Positions 61,673 through 64,000 of a stretch of 64,000 nucleotides of DNA are shown here, one piece after another; positions within the stretch are counted from its first letter, which is position 1, and each line of letters begins with the position of its first letter. The position numbers and the translations under genes are program-made. This DNA comes from Niebla homalea (lineage: Eukaryota > Ascomycota > Lecanoromycetes > Lecanorales > Ramalinaceae): contig JAHGAU010000008.1 in NCBI GenBank assembly GCA_019925105.1, forward strand, positions 1,240,001-1,304,000. The letters run 5' to 3'. Below the pieces are notes generated by a model, which saw only the letters and a list, made by a program, of their open reading frames with translations, did not search any database and was not told where the DNA came from.

Positions 61673-62289
61673 TGATAGCATACCTATTACTACTGCTGAT
61701 ACTCTGATTCCCAAAGATCTACTCGATTATTACCATGCTCCCTGACCGTAACGCGTACCTCGTCCCGCTGTTTATCAGTAGTAGATACTATAGGCTGTTA
61801 GCTTTAAATCAATAGACATATCCGTAACATACCTATGACTAGCATTTTGCGATTTTTACGTTCCCAGTTCCGTAGGTAGGTTAACGCTTGCTCTGAAGGA
61901 CACTTGTTATCATTGACTGTACATTAAGCTAATGGTACGCCGCTAGAAGGAAGACCAGAGCTGTTAATAGGTAGTTCAGCATTGAGTGGTCGATACAAGA
62001 GTATTTATTCCTTAACGAGATAGCGCATGTTCGCCGCTCCCCTAAATTTGATGAAGCGACTATTATCGGATTTATGGTCGTGCTCGAAGTCTGTAGCATA
62101 TATCGCGAATGATACGATCTAGAGAATGTTGGCCTCAACGAGGGCCGCAGTGATAGGTACGTACCTTGGAGTAATCGTCATCCGTATAAATCCTATTGAT
62201 CTCATTTTCTAAACAGTCTATGAAGTCTGTAGATTTTAGTCGCAAATGGTATGGTCAACACGGGCTGGCCTACCTCGGCTGCGGATCTG
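61673..62289. other. Interval, probably decayed 3' part of the reductase to the right
   Basis: On the minus strand short pieces such as KSTDFIDCLENEINRIYTDD near 62165-62230 lie in different frames between stops. They may be the eroded C-terminal half of the ferric reductase, but the match is not good enough to annotate. Confidence 0.4.
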
Positions 62290-63489
62290 TTATACAACAT
62301 GCACTCGATTGACAAACGTTCGACGACATTTATATCCATTAAGGACTTGCCGAAGGTATGACAGAAATGCAGCGATTCCAAAATCCGTAGCTATCATTAG
62401 TAGATAACCATACGCATCAACAGCAGCGGGAACCCCATGCGGGCCGCTAAAGATCACCACCCGGGGCTCCAGTCCAGAAAGTGCGTAATAATCAAGGTCC
62501 TTTGTCAGGCCCTTGCGGACATCTATTAGTAGTGACAACCGCGACTATCTCTCGGGAGACCATGACACAACCATAAAGGGATGGCTTTGGAGAACACCCG
62601 GGAACCGTACAAAGGGGAAGACAATATTGATATATTGCCCTGCCATAACCTTCAACTCGCGGGTGAGGGCGATATCAACCCGTATCACCTGTCCTTGCCT
62701 TTGTCTTTTGACTATGGCTTTGGGCCACTTGCTGACTCGACTGAGTAGTTTATTACGTCGGACAATACCTAGGAGTTCGGCCAGGAATGTAGAAGAGAAT
62801 AGCGATAAAGACACGAGGATGTAGAGGCGCCGAAGAACCGAAGGCATATGACGCCACATCGCATAGACGATGACAACCGCCAACCCCTGATGTATTCGCA
62901 ACCAGATCTCATACGAGAAGGTACGCATCAGGCGGTGGGATGACAGCACCAGGACCCCTAGCGCGAGGGCACCCTGCGCGCCGTCAGCTGCCGCTGCCGG
63001 AGGATGGATGGCGGCACGTACAATGAATGCGTACAGATGTCCTTGGTCGCGCAGAGAAAACGTTCTTCGTCCAGTGATCACGTGGAAAACCATGTGCGCA
63101 CATGCCATGAGCCCCGCGGCCCTGTGAATTTGCCGGATGCGAGAGACACCTACGAGGAGGATGTCGGACAAGAAACTCAGATGCCCACCTGCCAGGACCG
63201 GGATCAGGTTGATGAGTGACATGTGGCCGGCGCGGAGACCAGCTTGAGACACAGTCCCTGTACGAACGGCAACGCAGCACGCGTTGGCTGTGATGTACGC
63301 TGCATGGAGCGCAACGTCGTACCGACTCCATGGACCGATGAGGCGATAACGAGAGATGAGATTTCGCAGGAAGAGGTGCCTGAGGATCCACGTTAAGGCC
63401 GGCGACTTCAGGCGCTGATGGATTCTATTGATCAACAATACTAGTAATATGCCGCCCAAGGTCGTAGCGTAGATCTGAGGGACATCCAT
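62290..63489 (-). pseudogene. Ferric reductase (FRE, NOX-like) disrupted
   Basis: A fungal plasma-membrane metalloreductase passing electrons from NADPH via FAD and two hemes to extracellular ferric iron or copper. From ATG 63489 (MDVPQIYATTLGGILLVLL) it shows the membrane domain: RAGHMSLINLIPVLAGGHLS, then IHRAAGLMACAHMVFHV (heme-ligand histidine region), then LRIHQGLAVVIVYAMWRHM (second histidine set). The FAD-binding motif is SHPFMVVSW. TAG at 62547-62545 interrupts; in the same frame LSLLIDVRKGLTKDL and VVIFSGPHGVPA continue, then the NADPH-site region ATDFGIAAFLSYLRQVL, until TAA at 62290. The rest of the NADPH domain is missing or scrambled. FREs are recurrent passengers of Starship elements, which matters because of the recombinase relic at 34.4 kb. 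Confidence 0.85.
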
Positions 63490-63607
63490 AATGTTGGAGA
63501 AAGATTTAGGCAAGGAGGAAGCTGGGGCTTTTGAGGACTGGGAAACGCTATAAATAAACTCGATATGAATAGAACAAGTTATTTTGGGATGTAGTGTCTA
63601 CCTGATT

Positions 63608-64000
63608 TTAGATCTGCTCATCTAGGGTGGAGGCTGTTGGGCTGGTGTAAGGTCGATGGAGCCTCGAGGCAGAGATACTCGCCCAGTCCACGAGGCCCAC
63701 CAGGCAATCCGGCCGCCAAGGTGCCCTCAAGAGCTTGTGCTGGACTGGTGAGCGGTTTTCAAGCAAGGTGTCGGAGACAGGGCTTACGGTCTTCAGCTCT
63801 TCAAACGTCTGGACCTCGGTGGTTGCCACAAAGAAGCATGCAGCGGGCGATGCCATTGGCCAGCGCTCCAAATCTGCGATTCGTAGGTGCCCGCCATTAT
63901 CATGCTTCTCCATGAGTTGCATTACAAGTCTCGTAAGCGCCATGATGTCGTTACTAGATCCTCGACACACTGTGCAGCATTCTTGTCCCACTGCCACAGT
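63608..64000 (-). CDS. Protein-kinase-like C-terminal fragment, cut by window edge
   Basis: The minus-strand frame enters at the right edge and ends at TAA 63608. The visible 130 residues begin with SSNDIMALTRLVMQLMEKHD and DLERWPMASPAACFFVATTE, then FEELKT. This resembles the last helices of fungal protein-kinase domains, where a 'dIwsLG.l.mqLm' helix is followed by a short C-terminal lobe. The catalytic motifs (HRD, DFG) would lie beyond the window, so whether it is an active kinase or a pseudokinase cannot be said. The tail after SPVSDTLLENRS looks unlike the family and might be read in a shifted frame. Confidence 0.45.
   Translation of the reverse strand, partial: TVAVGQECCTVCRGSSNDIMALTRLVMQLMEKHDNGGHLRIADLERWPMASPAACFFVATTEVQTFEELKTVSPVSDTLLENRSPVQHKLLRAPWRPDCLVGLVDWASISASRLHRPYTSPTASTLDEQI

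Noticed and set aside
36775..62547. Stop-codon reassignment or programmed readthrough as explanation of the TAA/TAG codons
   Set aside because: Frameshifts also occur, the intact neighbours use TAA/TAG as normal ends, and RIP explains the changes more simply.
1..64000. tRNA, rRNA, CRISPR or bacterial elements
   Set aside because: No cloverleaf with a T-loop GTTCGA context, no rRNA words and no spaced direct repeats were seen.

Overview
The window looks like nuclear DNA of a filamentous ascomycete, probably an Aspergillus/Penicillium-type Eurotiales species. The inference rests on short introns (mostly 45-50 nt) with GT...AG ends, fungal-specific families (DUF3435/FluG-type recombinase, GABA-permease-like transporter, CSC1-like channel, ferric reductase, ankyrin proteins), and mutation typical of repeat-induced point mutation (RIP). 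No bacterial operon signal, tRNA, rRNA or CRISPR was seen. The species is not identified.

Left half (1 to about 34,240): a gene-free block of about one fifth G+C (hand count of a few lines) in which CpA and TpG are almost absent while TpA is everywhere and CpG persists. This is the footprint of extreme RIP. It is probably a pile of destroyed transposons, either a regional centromere or subtelomeric heterochromatin, and it runs off the left edge. Inside it are an 18-bp tandem array (8.4 kb), a 54-bp tandem array (11.5 kb), a G-run (5.6 kb) and an approximately 315-bp un-RIPed island of palindromic GACCGTCTT repeats (19.9-20.2 kb).

Right half (34,240-64,000): composition changes within a few bases at about 34,240. 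Some 200 bp further on begins a broken gene (34,445-36,677, +) that I recognise as a DUF3435 tyrosine recombinase with C-terminal zinc fingers, the 'captain' class that mobilises Starship giant transposons. The three catalytic regions can still be read. It points into the gene-bearing half, as expected if 34,240 is near the 5' end of a decayed Starship. A broken ferric reductase, one of the known Starship passenger families, lies at 62-63.5 kb on the - strand.

Between them, in order: ankyrin pseudogene (-), small ORF (+), Est1-like pseudogene (-), intact CSC1/OSCA-like channel (-), two tandem apple/PAN-like pseudogenes (+), SMP-30-type lactonase pseudogene (-), amino-acid/GABA permease with a late stop (+), one-helix small protein (-), P450 with one stop (+), small two-exon gene (+), small acidic ORF (+), coiled-coil gene (+), tail-anchored Ser/Thr-rich gene (-), large disrupted unknown gene (-), intact ankyrin gene (-), aldo-keto reductase pseudogene (+), F-box-like pseudogene (+), ferric reductase pseudogene (-) and the C-terminal end of a kinase-like gene (-) cut by the right edge.

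About a dozen of these carry one to three in-frame stops, nearly all TAA or TAG, with recognisable protein continuing in the same frame afterwards. That is what light RIP (CAA/CAG to TAA/TAG, TGG to TAG) would do. The lactonase, permease, P450, aldo-keto reductase and ferric reductase could once have been a metabolic cargo, but no shared pathway can be shown. Family names come from reading the translations against remembered families; no database search was run.
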